A DNA stretch of 64,000 bases from Caenorhabditis remanei (GCF_010183535.1 NC_071330.1:8413717-8477716), one strand, 5' to 3'; numbered from the stretch's first letter, positions 32,125 to 45,605 are shown. The notes: generated by a model from the sequence alone, not told the origin. Made by a program: numbers and translations.

Positions 32125-35101
32125 ATGTCAGTCGACGCTAAATCTGAGTTTTCTGAAAACGACTCCTCTACGACATCTTCGCCGACGACTGTCGCCAACA
32201 CCTCGTGGTCTAATTACCCTATGATGCCGTTCATCAACCCACAACCTCTGAAGTGAGTCGAAGATTCGATTCGAATACTTGTTTCGAACAGCAAACCTAT
32301 TTGCTCAGAAATTAAAAAGCTTCAGAACAATTTAGCGATAAGCATTAAAGGAAATGCAAGAATTTCTAATACTCAATGTTGTAAATCTATGTCCTTTCTG
32401 CCGTTTTACCCTCAAAATATTTGCTTTCCTTGTCTTCTCAAATATTGTCGTTGCCCTGACATAGAAATTAGTTTCAAAGGGTTTATGCAAATGTTCTATC
32501 TATGGTTACTGTAGAAGTGCACATAAAACCCCGCCCCGACAGCGCATTGGAAGCCCTGACTCCGCCCACCGCGGTCGACTGTCGGAATGAAATGAGGTGT
32601 CTAGAGGGTAATAGGGGTATTGTATCAATTGACAAAAACACTTGATCAAGAAGGTGCTATATTTCTCATAACTTTAATCTTAAAGTATTTAACTCTACAC
32701 CTTAATCGAATTTCAGTTTTCCTGTTTCAAAATGTATTTTCAGAGACAAAATGCTACAACAATCATTCGATCCACAACTCTACGGGAGGTGGCCACAAAT
32801 GGGAGACACCGGGTTTTACGTGAGTACTATATTCCCAACTTAAGCTCACTTCCAATATTTCCTTTTTATAGGGACACCCCGACATCTATTCCTCATTCGG
32901 ACTTCCTCAATTGGCTTCTAATAGTCAAATTCCATCAACCGAGTCTGTTGATGTAAAACCTCCTCTTTCAAATGGTAGCAGTAGCAGTGACAGTGGAATG
33001 TATCCTTCACCAAATGATATAACTCCGTTCCCCTCGACTTCATCTGGTGTTACATCCTCCGCTTCATCATCTGATCTTTCTGCAGCTGCTGCCGCTGCTG
33101 CCAACTATCAGATGAATGCTGCCACGTGTTATCAACAATCCGTTTGGCCCTTTATGGATTATCAACATGTAAGAGAAGTTTTTTCGTTTTTAAACACTCA
33201 TGTTACATTCTTTTAAACAATATTTTCAGCCATTCACTTGGAAGATGCCATTGAGCAGCGGTGGGAAGGAACGAAGAGCGAGTAGTGTATCAAAAATATT
33301 ACCCACGGGTCCAGGCACAAATAGTGAGTTATGATATGAAATACGATCAATTGCTTTCTTTACTTCTCTGTAAGAGTCGCTCAGACGCTTCAAACAGTTT
33401 CTCTCCTTTTTAAAAAGAAGCCGCTATCTGTCTTCTTTATCAGTGATTGCAAGGTAGAAGAAGGAAAGATGGTCATAACTTTACTCGTCGCAATTACGTT
33501 CTTTAGAGGTAGAAACTGATAATAACAGATCTGAACGTCCGTAACTTTGTTCCAATTATCGCTTGTTTCATATTGATAATCATTTGTTATTTCAGATGTT
33601 CGAGTTCGGACGGCGGACAAATATAGGATGGTTTATTCAGATTATCAACGCCTCGAATTGGAGAAAGAGTTTCACACATCCCCTTTTATCACCTCAGATC
33701 GTAAATCGCAACTTTCGACAATGCTGAGTTTAACGGAGCGACAAATCAAAATTTGGTTTCAGAACCGGTCAGTTTTTCTTATTGGACTCGATAACTAGTG
33801 GAACGCGTGAGATTCTGATTGATGACTACAAATTTGAGGACATCGCTAGAATAATAAGTTTTTGATATGGTGTGGAGATGAAAGGGCGGTAGATGTGACA
33901 ATATGAATTACGGGGCTTACGCAACTTGCCCCGTGTGGCAACTTAAGATACCCCACTAGCCGTGAAAAAGAGTTGCGCACGTGTTAGTATCTTCCACGAA
34001 TAGTATGTGATGATAGGTGACAAAGTGGTCTACAATATCCGTGAGAGGAGCTATAAACTTGTACAGGACCGTAAAGGTTTACACTCCAGACCAATTTTTC
34101 CATTTGAAAAGCGGGTTCAACTTTCAGCTTTTAATAGAAAGCCTTGACGGCACACTCCAAATATTGACATTCCTCTCTTTACGTCATCTAATTAACGGAT
34201 GATGTTGCAAATCTCATTTCAGATTCATTCCTCCCCAAATCTGTACTCTAGAGCAACATGTATCTGTTGTTTGCTCTTCACTGCATCCTGATACTTTTGC
34301 CGATTCTAGGGGACTATACCATTTCTACCGTAATCCTCAATAAAAATGCCTCTTTCTATCAAGATTCCGTCCACACGCGTAGATAGTTCCATGGAATTAA
34401 AGTATCGTAAAATTGTGTAATTGGAGGCCACAATCTGAGATGCGTGCGCTCCACAGGGTAGGGGGAAGAAGAAGTTTGTTAATTGGTCCCGTTTACGACT
34501 TTATAATTTGGATTACTGTAGTGAGGTCTCATTTCTCTTTTAATAGAAGACGCTTGAAAAAATTTGTTCCAAAAACGAGGGACTATGGTCTGAGAACATT
34601 GACCTCCGAGAGATGTAAAGATAAGGGTGTGACTGCTCGTAGAGATCATGTCACTTTTTAAAGTGCTGAGATGTCTGTCAAACAGCCATTTTCTGTTAAC
34701 TTGTTTGACAACATGGAAAGATATATTGGGGGTAATAGAAACATCGTAGATGCCGGCAGTTTCCCATAGAGCTGTAAAATGGAAATCATTGTGCCTGTCT
34801 CTTTTCTCTTGAGGCGACGTGGTCAAACAGACGTGTGCATTCACAAGAAAAAGAGAGGTAACATACGGACGGACCGTACGGGGCAGATGAATGGATAAAG
34901 ATTGATGCTTTCTTTTATTCTAAAGCCTCTTTTTGAATTGTTTTCTGAGCGGTTTCTTTGATCCAAAACATTGGAAGCATGCAGTCCTGTATTGTACAAT
35001 CGTAATAACTGATTTAATAAATTGATTGAAGATTTCAAATTAAAGATCCAACTTTCAGGCGTGCGAAGGATCGTCGTGACAAGCAGAAGATTCGACTCTA
35101 G
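32125..35101 (+). CDS. pal-1: PAL-1, caudal-type homeodomain transcription factor
   Basis: Six exons (32125-32252, 32744-32819, 32872-33168, 33230-33323, 33596-33767, 35059-35101) give 269 residues, matching the known protein's length of about 270. Landmarks are [13 protein letters not shown] at the start, a Ser-rich middle ([18 protein letters not shown]), a polyalanine tract and the pre-homeodomain WPFMDYQH. The Caudal-class homeodomain [20 protein letters not shown] ends [23 protein letters not shown]-1 specifies posterior blastomere (C and D) fate and later posterior patterning; it is translationally repressed maternally and acts in the nucleus. The homeodomain is split between WFQNR and R by a 1.3-kb last intron. 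The last exon encodes only 14 residues. Confidence 0.98.
33768..35058 (+). promoter_or_regulatory. Large last intron of pal-1, probable enhancer
   Basis: This 1291-bp intron is by far the longest in the gene, in a genome where introns are often about 50 bp. From the C. elegans literature, a regulatory mutation in the corresponding fifth intron of pal-1 affects expression in the V6 lineage, so an enhancer is expected here. I cannot point to the exact conserved block by eye. Reading frames inside are not coding. Confidence 0.5.
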
Positions 35102-35557
35102 TTATTTCCGAAGCTGGCAGCTTCCCAAACTCAGAACTTTCGTCTCATCTTGTTTACGGTTATTTCATGTTAATAATGTCTAAATTTACTCCCACATATA
35201 CTTATCTAATATTTCCCTACAGAGAACACTTGGTGTACAAATCTACTCTATTATATAAGAATAACCATACTGTAATATGATTTCTAACCACCCATTGCCC
35301 TATATAGAGCTTTTATTTATTGTGATTGTTTTCCTGCTTTCCTAGAAAAACATTTTTGTAACATACATCCACATTGGTTGAGTAAATTTTTGCTCGTTTC
35401 TGCATTATATTTTGAAGCATAACCATGGCAATAACAATGTTTAGTTCTCAATAATAAACAGGGAAAATCTCATTAAAATCAACAGTTCTGAAGATTGAAA
35501 GATATATTGCAACAATGTATTGGAAGAAACTCATCGACAATGATTCGACATCAAACT
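35102..35557. other. pal-1 3' UTR and convergent spacer
   Basis: Sequence between the pal-1 stop and the convergent metl-5 stop. AATAAA at about 35452 is a candidate poly(A) signal, giving a 3' UTR of roughly 0.35 kb. Maternal pal-1 mRNA is repressed through its 3' UTR by MEX-3 and GLD-1 in C. elegans; the binding sites were not resolved here. Confidence 0.55.
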
Positions 35558-36483
35558 TCATTGCGACGACGTAGTCTCTTTATTTTCAGTCGGACCAGAT
35601 TTCTTGAATTGAATAAGGTCTACATCAATATCTACTGCTTTCTGTTTATGAAATTTGTAAGTTGCCGGAAGACACCAACGCATTTGAGCACAACAGTCAG
35701 CCTGAAAATCATGTGTTCTTTTTTTTTTAAACTAAACCAATATACAAACTTTAACATTTTCCCATTTGTTTGCCGTTTTTAGGATGAAATCTCTTGTAGA
35801 TGATTTATGTAATGAAAATACACTGCCACCGGTACGTATCAATTCAAGACCAACTTGGACAAATTTCATGTCAACTCCTGAAACAACTTGACTCTTTACA
35901 AAAATGAATCAGTCGAGACACTTGGAACCTGTATTGTTTTTTGTGCCAAATGGGGGATTGATTATTGCAACGTCGAATGTTCCACGTGGTAAATCTGTTT
36001 CTGAATCGAGAACGTCTGCTTGTAGAACTTCACATCTACAAAAATGATTATTGATTTAATGATTTATATAATAACAAAGTGAGAATTCATACCGTTCTTG
36101 TACATCTGCAAATTCTATATTTCTGGCACACACTTTTAGTGCATCCTCATCCAATTCTATTCCCAAAACCGATTCGGGTTCATATAACGTGGCAGCAGTC
36201 GTCATCAACATCCCACACCCACACCCAACATCTACTAATTTCACTCCATCCAATCCAACGAGCTCGTTGATCATTTCCATCATGGAGACTGAAAGTGTTT
36301 TTATTTGAGAAAAAAAGAAAAGGTTTCAATGAGAAAAAACATGAATTGATGGATAAACTGGATTGGAAATCCAACAGACTCACCAGCAAGTTCAGATGAC
36401 GTCGCATACTGTTCCAGTTTAATTTTTGGTTTCTCGAATCCTTCAAGCTGGTTGAGCATCCAAAGAACTTTTTTATCGGGCAT
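35558..36483 (-). CDS. metl-5: METL-5 (METTL5), 18S rRNA m6A methyltransferase
   Basis: Five minus-strand exons (36384-36483, 36093-36288, 35929-36035, 35750-35877, 35558-35701) give 224 residues, the family length. An N-terminal LEQYATSSELAG segment is followed by the SAM-binding motif LVDVGCGCGML, an acidic loop (GIELDEDALKVC) and the catalytic NPPF (DVAIINPPFGTKNN) of N6-adenine methyltransferases. The C-terminal VDIDVDLIQFKK strand closes the fold. METTL5, with TRMT112, methylates one adenosine of 18S rRNA. It is 420 bp downstream of tag-325 on the same strand and convergent with pal-1. Confidence 0.94.
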
Positions 36484-36902
36484 ACTTAATTGTTATAAAG
36501 GTTTTCGAAATCTTGGTAAAGAAGGAAAAATGATATGTGATCAGGAAAAATGTACCGAGAACACAAACTGGTGGGATATCAATTATCACATTTTATTCAG
36601 TGTCTGAGCATAAGAAAGTAAAAAATAAAACATACATGAACTACATAAAGCGTATTAAGGACGAAAAAACAAAGGGATCGTTCAAAAATAAGACTAGTTC
36701 TTGAAAACTTTGCTGGTAATAGGTATTTACAGCACTTATAGCAGGATACGGTTCATATTTACACTATTTAATCATAAAAGCCCGAAAATCAGACTAATTG
36801 TATTTGCGAAAACCCATGTAAGGAGAGGATAAACCTAAAGTGAAACAGAAGGAAGTAAAACCACAACTTTTAAGGGGGAAAAATTAGAAATACTGATTAA
36901 GA
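36484..36902. other. Spacer between tag-325 and metl-5
   Basis: 420 bp between the tag-325 stop and the metl-5 start, both on the minus strand. It holds the tag-325 3' UTR and, presumably, the metl-5 promoter. The gap is rather long for a classic operon spacing of about 100 bp, but SL2-type processing cannot be excluded. Confidence 0.45.
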
Positions 36903-39900
36903 TTATCGCCCAATATTGACTGGTGCTTTGAGAATATCGAACTTGTTGGCAGACTCGAGAAGATATTGAACGATTTGAGACTGCATTATCATCGAAAAGG
37001 CAAGATGGGAGTTTGATTGAATTGGAGTTTGTTGAGATTCTTCCTGTAATCATAAATTTCGTTTTTATTTTCTGGACAAATTTTGGACGATATTTTCAGA
37101 TAAACTATTTTGATTATTGCAATAGTTGTCGCTTGAACTGTAATATCTATAGATACGGACCTTTTTTGAAGGTTTAGTCTTTTTTGCTGCTTTTTTGTTT
37201 TTTGCAGCAGAATTGACGGCTCCGTCTCCATTGTGGAACAAAGTTGGACCGAAAACTATGGCCAGATTATGTTGTTGCATTCGATTTTGTGAAGAATGAG
37301 AAGCAACTCTGTTCAAGTGACGAAGCAACATTTTCAACGTTTCACGATTTTCATTAGGCAAGCGACCGAGCAGTTCTTCAAACTTCTTGAACCGATTTGT
37401 TGCGTTTGGCATTTCTGAAATGAGGAATTAGGTTGATAACGCATAAATATAACTGAATTACTCACGCATCGCTGATGTGTATTCTTTATGAAGTGAGATA
37501 GGGAAGAGAGGATCCGAAAGTTCACGGAAAAACAACTTGAGAGCTCCTGTTAGAACATGAATATCTTCTTCGGCAACAAGAGCTTTGTAATTATCTTGGT
37601 CGGCCTGACATCGAATTTTTTGGACCGCAGATAGATTTCCACTAACTCTGGAAACAAAAATATCAAAACTTTATCTAATTTTCGTGAATTACCTGTATAT
37701 TCCGTCAGTTTCTAATCCTTTACTTTCTATGACTTCTGTGATAACTCTTATGAACTTTGGAACCAAAGAATTTTCATGTTGACAGATAGCAGAGAGGGTT
37801 GATCCAAATACTGGTTCTGCTGTAAAAATTGTAAATTGTGATACTTTAATGTTCAGGAATCTCACGTTTGTAAATGCCTTTTTCTTTTAAACTCTCCACA
37901 GTCGGACGGGTACGGAAAAACCTCCTCAGCTTTTCAAGTATAGTTTCTTTTGATGGTCTTGATTCATCCACTGTTGCGCTAGTCGACATTGATTCAATTG
38001 CTGATTGAGACATTGGATCATCACGACGGCGCATACTTCTACTTCTAGAAAAACATAACATTTTGAATAAAAAATGAAATTTTGTTTCGAAAAATCTCCC
38101 ACTCTTTAGTTTTTTTTTTCAATTTCCGGTACTCACATTGGAATCAATGCATGAGAAAGTGGTCGCGTACTGCCAATATATGATGGATTACGAGCAATAC
38201 TATTTGTCACATCAATCATTGCTTGGTTGGAAGATCCGGGCGCAGGCTGAAATATGAAATTAAAAATAAGTGAAAAACTTGACTGTTTTCCTGGAATATG
38301 AAATATACCTACTGGATTTTGAATCGATAAAATGTGTTTTACCTCACTAGTTGAACGCTGTAAGCTCAGCATGCGGACTCTCGAGCAGGCAGTGTGCCAC
38401 ATATTTTAGAATAGAAATTGAGGAAAATAATATAAGTTTTTTTTGGAAAACTTTGGCCTTGTATTCTATTGTCTATAGTGTTTGGAAAAAGTTGGAAACA
38501 CAACGATAGAGTAGCTAATCGTCGGCAGGGTATTATCTCATAATTGTTCCTGCCATTAGAAGACGATAAGGACTTCCGAAAAAATACGCACTTTTTTCTA
38601 CGCAAATTCGAAATGATGAAAACTTACCAATTTTTCCACAACTTCCACGAGAGACTTGTACCATTCTACGACTTCTGTATCATTGGAACATCTCAACAGG
38701 TATTTTTTGGTGTTACATAACTCAAGTTGAATATATTTCCGTTGCTTTTTCTTTAGAAAATCACGATCATCTTGATACCACGTTACAGTTGCTCCGCGTA
38801 GGTCCCAAACACCTTGAGGGGCATCGTAATGCTTGCCGTGCTTCTGAAGAGGTTTTGTTAATTGAGATCAGAACGAAAAACCACGAACCTCTGCACTTTT
38901 CTGGTCTTTATACAGTATTAAATGGGCTGTTGTCAAATACATATAGTTCATGATCCACTCCTTTTTTTTCGGTTTAATCGACTTTTCTAATTGCTCTTCT
39001 TTTTCACTTCTTTCCATATCACCACATCGAATCGTTCGAACAGGTTCCCGTCCTTCACTGCTTCCTCTCCGTTCTTCACATCGTAAAGACTGTGTAAATT
39101 CGACAGAGTCTTCCACGAAAGAAGGTCGATCTGGTGTGTTGTGATATTGTGGAAGATCATAACTGGTGGATGTTGTTGGAAGTACTTGTGGCATCGGTAC
39201 GTTTTTCAGTACTGTGCATTTGTTTTGAAAGGAAACTGATCGAAGACTTGAAGGGGATGGACGACGAACGCGGATTGGATTTGATGCTTTTGTGGATTCG
39301 TTTGCATCAGGCGGGACCATGTAGGGAGCATGTTTATCATTGTCTTCGTCTTTACTTCTGAAAACTCGAGTTTAATATCAGTTTTGTGCAACATACTTCA
39401 TTAGCTTTATACAGTTATGCGAGGCCCAACTGTCTGAAACTATTTAAATCACCTGGGAAATGTTGATTGAAACGTAGACATTTGAACGTAAGGATGATGA
39501 ATCATTGCCCCTGATGCACTAGAAATTTTCCTTGACGTTGTTGGAGCTTGGTATTCTTCTTCGAAATCTGAATCGGAGAATCCATCGTCACCATTCTCTA
39601 CATGCTGTTCAGCTGATTTCTGTTCAATGTTGATATCTTCTTCATCGTCCGTCGAACTTGGAATTGGTAGCGGCCGAGATGGGGGTTCAAAAAAGGTCTC
39701 TTTTTCCTCCTCGACGTCACAAATTTCATCGAACACTTCTTCGTCTTCAACAGATTGACTTTTTCTATCATCTTCATTTGACTTATCTTCTTTATTTTCT
39801 TTCTGTTCCTCAGAAGACAAAGTTGAAGTTCCTTGAAAGCTGAACGTTGTGTCAAGATTCGTTCGTGTTGCGCGAAGAAACTCCTAAAGTTTTCATAATT

Positions 39901-40643
39901 GAAACTTTATCTTTATCAATATTATTCTTACCTGAACCTGTGCTGGCGTTCTAATAAACCTTGGAGGAATCCATTGGCTTTTACCGGTTTCTTTGTTATA
40001 AAAAAACGTGCGACCAACATCGGTTTCGTACTCATACCATCCATTCAGAAGATCTCTTCTAGGCTGTGCATCATTTCGAGGAGTTGGTGGAACAGGACGA
40101 CTTTAATAATATAGATAAATATTAGAGAACATTTCAGGTGGACGATAAAAAGTTTAGAAAACATTGAAAAATAACACTTGTTATCAATACAAATGTGTGA
40201 AAACATGAGAAGACTTTCACATCCATTATGAAACTTATGAGATCATCTATATAAAATTATTTTTTCAAAAGGAAAACATACCTGTTCAATTCCTCAATTT
40301 CTCTTATGTTCGTATAGACATGTGATGGGTCATCTACTGGACTCTGTTCATTACTCCCACGTGGCAACACATTCGAAGTATTGGCAGTAAGATTAGTGTG
40401 ACTGGAAGAAGACGAAGATTCGTTCGATTCAGACATCTGCAAAGAATAAAATTACAGACGATAACATATGATGCTTATCGCGTACAGCTGAACACTTGAG
40501 AGAAAACCTTTTTCTCAAACAATTTAAAGAGGTTTAAAGCTTACAATTTCTTGAAATTGAATTAAATCCGACGCTCTTGAATCTGCAGGTCCGCCTCCGA
40601 ATCCAGATACTTCGGAAGACGGCTGAACCGCCGTAGTCATCAT
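36903..40643 (-). CDS. tag-325: RhoGAP protein with WW, PH and RhoGAP domains (ARHGAP12/15/27-like)
   Basis: Multi-exon minus-strand gene. The first exon is 40545-40643 (MMTTAVQPSSEVSG), the second 40282-40436, and the last ends at 36903 with KAPVNIGR. A WW domain lies in the exon ending near 39933 (LLNGWYEYETDVGRTFFY then GKSQWIPPRF). An acidic region and basic segments follow. The PH domain contains MNYMYLTTAHLILYKDQK and QRKYIQLELCNTKKYLLRC. The RhoGAP domain has the arginine-finger loop ETDGIYRVSGNLS and a later NRMQQHNLAIVFGPTLF helix. In the family, the GAP domain inactivates Rac/Rho/Cdc42-type GTPases and PH/WW target it to membranes and Pro-rich partners. The small exon(s) between PH and the GAP linker (about 38350-38400) are uncertain. 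The symbol is from remembered synteny with pal-1. Confidence 0.85.
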
Positions 40644-42183
40644 CTGCTGCGTTTCCGGGATAAGATAACTTCAGTAGAATTATTCGTTACCACTGACCGA
40701 ACATTGGAAAACGATATTATCTGACTGAAAAAATTATATCGATTCGGAAAATAAACGATGGAGAATACAAATAGTGAGGAAGTTAGAATGAATAGAGAGA
40801 ATTCAATGCATGAGACGGACTGTAAGTTTGTTGTGCTCGAAAGCGACTGCCCCCACTCAAATGATAACAGAAAAGCAAAATTAACAACACAATTTAATTT
40901 TTTTTAATTCAGTTAAAAAATTGCAATAATATTCTCGTTCTGTTCAGACACGTATTTTCTTTCCATTACTTATAGTCGAGGAGACTAAATGCCTGTGGCC
41001 ATAGTTGAAACCTGATACTCCCTGTTTTCTCTAATCAATTTTCTGGTGTTACAATAAGTTCTTGTATTTATTGCAGTTTCGTAATTTATCGACTATACAT
41101 GATAAATATTCAAATCTTACGAAATACTACTGATATATATATATATATAGTTTCTGTTTTCACTCAATTTTCTCAAGTTAAATAAATAAAGGATAAATCA
41201 CTTTATTATTGTTTCATTGATCAAAAACTTTATGATAATAATAATTTAATGAATGTGCGCCTTCCAGTACAAAAAATGGAAAATAGACCTTTGAGGGTGA
41301 CGCATCCGCTCGTCTTTCTCTCGACCGGGAAAAGAAAGAACATAGAGAGGAAGTAAAGGAAATGAGGCGCAGACAGAGATACGAAAACGGCCGTGTTCTC
41401 TCACTCAAACCGAGGGTATGACAGACAGTCTTTCAAGGAACAAGAGGGAGAGAGAAAAGGCAAAAACTATTACGATCGATTTAAAGACTATCATATTGAA
41501 ATATTGATCATGAACGATCGTTCGAACGACAATATCCTTCCCATCATTGTGAACTTTGGTCGTAAGAAACGAGTCAGAGAACGACTCATGCATTTAAAAT
41601 CTACATTGAGCTAAAAATTCCTGATTTGACTCAATACGTTTGTATTCAAGGATCAAATTGTCGGATTTACTTTATCTTTGATCTGCTTTTAGTCCTCTTT
41701 CAATCTAAATACCGTTTTCACTTATTTTCCAAGCGCTCTGAATAATAAATCTCCTTTTTATGGGTCTGTCTCTGCGTGCACACGACGCTCGCCCAGTTTA
41801 CCCGAATTCGAATATCCTTCGATGCCAATCTTGCATGGGACGAAAAATGGTGAACAAAAGGCGAGCGATTGAGAGAAGCTGCATTTGTTTTTCAATTAGT
41901 CGAGAAGTAAGAATTCCTAGGACCCTACTGTGAGCTTGAGCAAGAACTCCGACAACTCTTAATAAATATTGGTCGAACAACGAAAAACATGTGTGCGCAG
42001 GTGAAAAATACGATTTTTGCTAATATTTTAATTAGGCAGGACAGCAAATGTAAAATCATCAGCATACATATAAAGTTATAAGGGCGCATTTGTTTAAAAA
42101 ATGTAGTGAAACTCGTGATTAAGAACAAAACACATCAGTGTACATTTGTTTGAATGGGGAAGTGGGTTAAAAACATTTTTGAA
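40644..42183. other. Intergenic, upstream of tag-325
   Basis: About 1.5 kb between the mip-1 stop and the tag-325 start. A (TA)n run lies near 41132-41150. Two weak frames near 41390-41610 are low quality and not called. It is presumably promoter plus the mip-1 3' UTR. Confidence 0.45.
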
Positions 42184-44767
42184 TCACCAGGCTTCATCGT
42201 CTGGGAGAGTTGCATGCAAAGCCCGTTCGTATGAATCCAACGATGAGATCGAAGAACACATAGAAACTGGACGAGATCGGAGTTGTGGTTTCGAAGAAGC
42301 ACCTTTAGACATAGGGGGCAACACCGGCTTGCGAGTGGAAACTGGAGGTGGTGAATTCTGAAAATGTAGGTTGAAAAAAAAACACAATTATAACGGTTTC
42401 TCGTACTGTCACTGTTTTATCCGACTGGTCAGAGATACTCCACCCATCATCAGAATCCGAGTCCTTGGAAGAGTTGACTTCTGTCTTTTTGTTAGATGTT
42501 GGAGTAGCCGAAGACGACACGTACAGTGATTTCTCATCGTACTTGGATTTTGATTCAAACGAAGATGTTTCCTCGCGAACCGATTTGTTCTTCATTAGCG
42601 GCTTCTGAAAATTAGAAAAAAGGGTGTTTTTTGTTGTAGTTATTACCTGCTCATCGTTCTGCTTATGAATATCGGCAAGAGCGCGTCCAATTATTCGGTT
42701 GTTCGGTTCTGTAGAAAAATACGAGAGAAGTGATTCCATTGTAGGCGTCGGAGAAGTATTACCTCTGTTTCCTGTCGAGTTTCTTCCTGAAGGATAGGAA
42801 GCATTCGCTCTCGTGCCCGACGGTGAGGTCCTGAGTGGTTTCTTCGCTGTTTTCTTTAGTTGAGGATTTTCTAAATTATATTAATTTTTTAAATGTTATT
42901 GTTGGGGGATGCCTGAACCTTTACCGTTCAAAGCCTCAGCTACGGTGTATTTTAATGTATTTGTTTTTTCGACCATTTTCAGGTTTCTCAGTTGCTTAGC
43001 GTCATAGCTTCGATCCACTGATAACACTTTCTGATATGCAGCGAGATCGAATGCTTCACGAGGTAGTTTAGAGTTTTCAGTAGCATGTTGAAAACCTGCT
43101 CTAAGACAATCCACGTTCATCGCATCTGGTCTCCTAGATACGGCCCGGTATGTATAGGCTGAATTCTCTGAAGACCCAATTTTGATTACTCCGTTAGAAG
43201 TCGTCGATTTCGAGTCTTTCTGAACTGATTGAAGACCTGGGAAAACTGTCACCATCAGCTTCGACGAGTTTTTAGGAGCCAAACCGGGGGGTTTGTCTGG
43301 AGTTCGCAGAGCGTGACGAGCTCCCATGGTGAGTCCTACAATTATTTGTGTCATCGCCTATTTGAATTGAAATAAAAACCTCTCATTTGTTGCGTAGCGA
43401 GCTCGATAGGAGATTTTGGCTGCGATGCTGGAATTTGATAACGGAAGCCTTGATTTATTGGAAGCGTCGTAGGAATAGATGAAGATGAAACTGATGTAGC
43501 GGATTTGGAAGGGACCTCTGATGTCTTTGTATAACCAGATGCATTGATTGAGAGTGATTTTTTCAAAGCGGATCCAAATCTCGCGAACCAATCTTCCTTC
43601 AAAGAAACTTCTCCATCTTTTATCTGTAGCCACTCTTTGAAGGTTGATTTCACTAACATCATCCAACTCTTGCTGAACAACTGAAGCGGCTCAACAGGGT
43701 TACCATATTCTTGACTGTACCGTTCAGTCATTTCCGAGAGCTGAAAGAAAATTACCTATTGATAGTTATTCATATTCTGTGTAGAGTTCAGTTTTGATAA
43801 TGGTAAACATTTGACTCACGTGAATCGATTCTGGATACAACTTTAGCATCATAATCTTAGCGTTGTCAGAGAACTCCTTAATAGAAGGAATGTGATTTGG
43901 TGGTTGTGCTGATATAGATGGTGGAGCGACTGTAACAGTTGAACGACTGCTGACCAATGACGCAGAATTGCTGGAAACCGAAGACGCAGTTTTAGGACGA
44001 ACAAGAGGTCGTTGAAGTGGAAGAGTGGGAGCCTTGGCTGGAGCAGGTATCTTGTTTGAGGTAGTACCAAAGGATGATTGCCGATTATAGAACATTCCAG
44101 GAGCACCTCCGAGTTTGGAAGTTATGGGACGAGATGCAGCAGAAGTTAATGGACGACCAAAGTTGGGAACATTGGAAAACTGCTAGAAAACAGAAACTTA
44201 TCAATTTAAAGGAACTCTAGCAAACTTTTGCAATGTTGGCTTTTCCTGTAGAAGAAGTTGGCCTCATTCCATTAGAGAACTTAGGAGAAGATCGCAGAAT
44301 CAAACCACTCCGGTGATGGTGCCCAATGGAAGTTACGGCTCGACGTCCTCCTTTTCCCGAAACACCTCTCTTCTTCCCTTTGTTGTCTTTCTGTTTGGCG
44401 ATCAGAGCAACGAGATCTTGATTCTCTTCGGTAGCACTGAAAAACAACTGACATTGTACTTTAGACGAAAACTTCATACATGATTTTGAATTTTCCGTCA
44501 ACATTTCGTCGTACTTTCGGATGTTCCCGTAGAATTTGTGACATATCGTACACACCGGCCAGGTGATACTTTCCATTGTATGTGTAACCAAGAGTGTCAC
44601 TGAAAACAATTGTTTAATTAACAACAAAATAAACAGACGACGAACTCCATTCTTTGCTCCACTTGGTTCGGGGAAGCGCCATCTTTGAAAGACAGAAGTA
44701 CCGAGTACGCATCGCGTTCGATGCGCACTCTCATTTTCTTCATTTTTTCTTCTTCTTCCTCGACCAT
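42184..44767 (-). CDS. mip-1: MIP-1-like LOTUS-domain germ-granule protein
   Basis: Multi-exon minus-strand gene from ATG at 44765-44767 (MVEEEEEKMKKMRVRIERDA) to the stop at 42184. Two globular segments have LOTUS/OST-HTH-like patterns. The first is DAYSVLLSFKDGASPNQVEQ to YHLAGVYDMSQILREHPKVR near the N-terminus. The second is PSIKEFSDNAKIMMLKLYPE to SWMMLVKSTFKEWLQIKDGE in the exons around 43650-43860. The rest is Ser/Thr/Pro/Lys-rich and probably disordered, ending YERALHATLPDDEAW. In C. elegans MIP-1 is a LOTUS protein beside mel-28 that scaffolds P granules and recruits the Vasa helicase GLH-1. The name is by domain order plus recalled position; the domain call is by eye. Confidence 0.75.
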
Positions 44768-45464
44768 CGTCAAGAATGTTATTACTGAAATATGGGCACT
44801 ATTATAGTGACTTTTCGAGAAAGGAATGCCTATCCGCTCTTTCCTAATCGGAGAGAGCAGTTAAATGGAGGAACCAAAATCGGGAACAAATAGCAAAGTT
44901 TGAACAATGTGCGTATATTCCCTATTTTGGTTTCCGGGTTCAAATATCTCCCCTGATTTTTGTGAGGTCTCTAATTTTTGTAGTAAAATACATGTTTATG
45001 TTCAGAACAGAATAAAAGCAACCAAAAATAATGTGAAATCTTTAATGTTTCTTCGTCGAAAAAAGTGCATGTCATTTTTGGGCGGTTCAAAAGTAGAGCA
45101 TGGTGTGTGAACTTTAAACATAATAGCTCACGACCAAATGCACAATTTCAAAGATACCGTAAGAAAATTTAATTAAGGGACACTCTCCCTGATTCGCAGA
45201 ACTTTTTCCAATGAACATAACCCATTAGGGTATCAGAAAAGATCAATTGTTATGTTGCGCTGTCAGTAATCATTCCGAACAAAAGTTGCTCTAAACGCAG
45301 AATTTTAATTGGGCCACAGTTGGACCTAACTTCTTGTTTGAATTTTTTTTGATGTGAAGAAAAATTATGTCTCAATATTCATTTTCAACAACAAAACACG
45401 ATACAAATGAAAAATTAACATTAAAAGCGACTCAACGTAATCTTAGTTGGTCTAGTTATGGAGA

Positions 45465-45534
<70 letters not shown>

Positions 45535-45605
45535 ATTTAAAAAAGTATTTTAGTTATTAAAGTAAGCAGCAGATAATTATAAAGGAAATTTTTAAAGTAT
45601 TGCGA
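44768..45605. other. Spacer between mel-28 and mip-1
   Basis: It holds the mip-1 upstream region with a TATTTCAG acceptor about 20 bp before the ATG, AT-rich DNA, and a long (TA)n tract at 45467-45532. No gene is supported. Confidence 0.5.
45467..45532. repeat. Long (TA)n microsatellite
   Basis: An uninterrupted TA dinucleotide run of about 66 bp, the longest simple repeat in the window, just downstream of the mel-28 stop codon. Confidence 0.95.
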
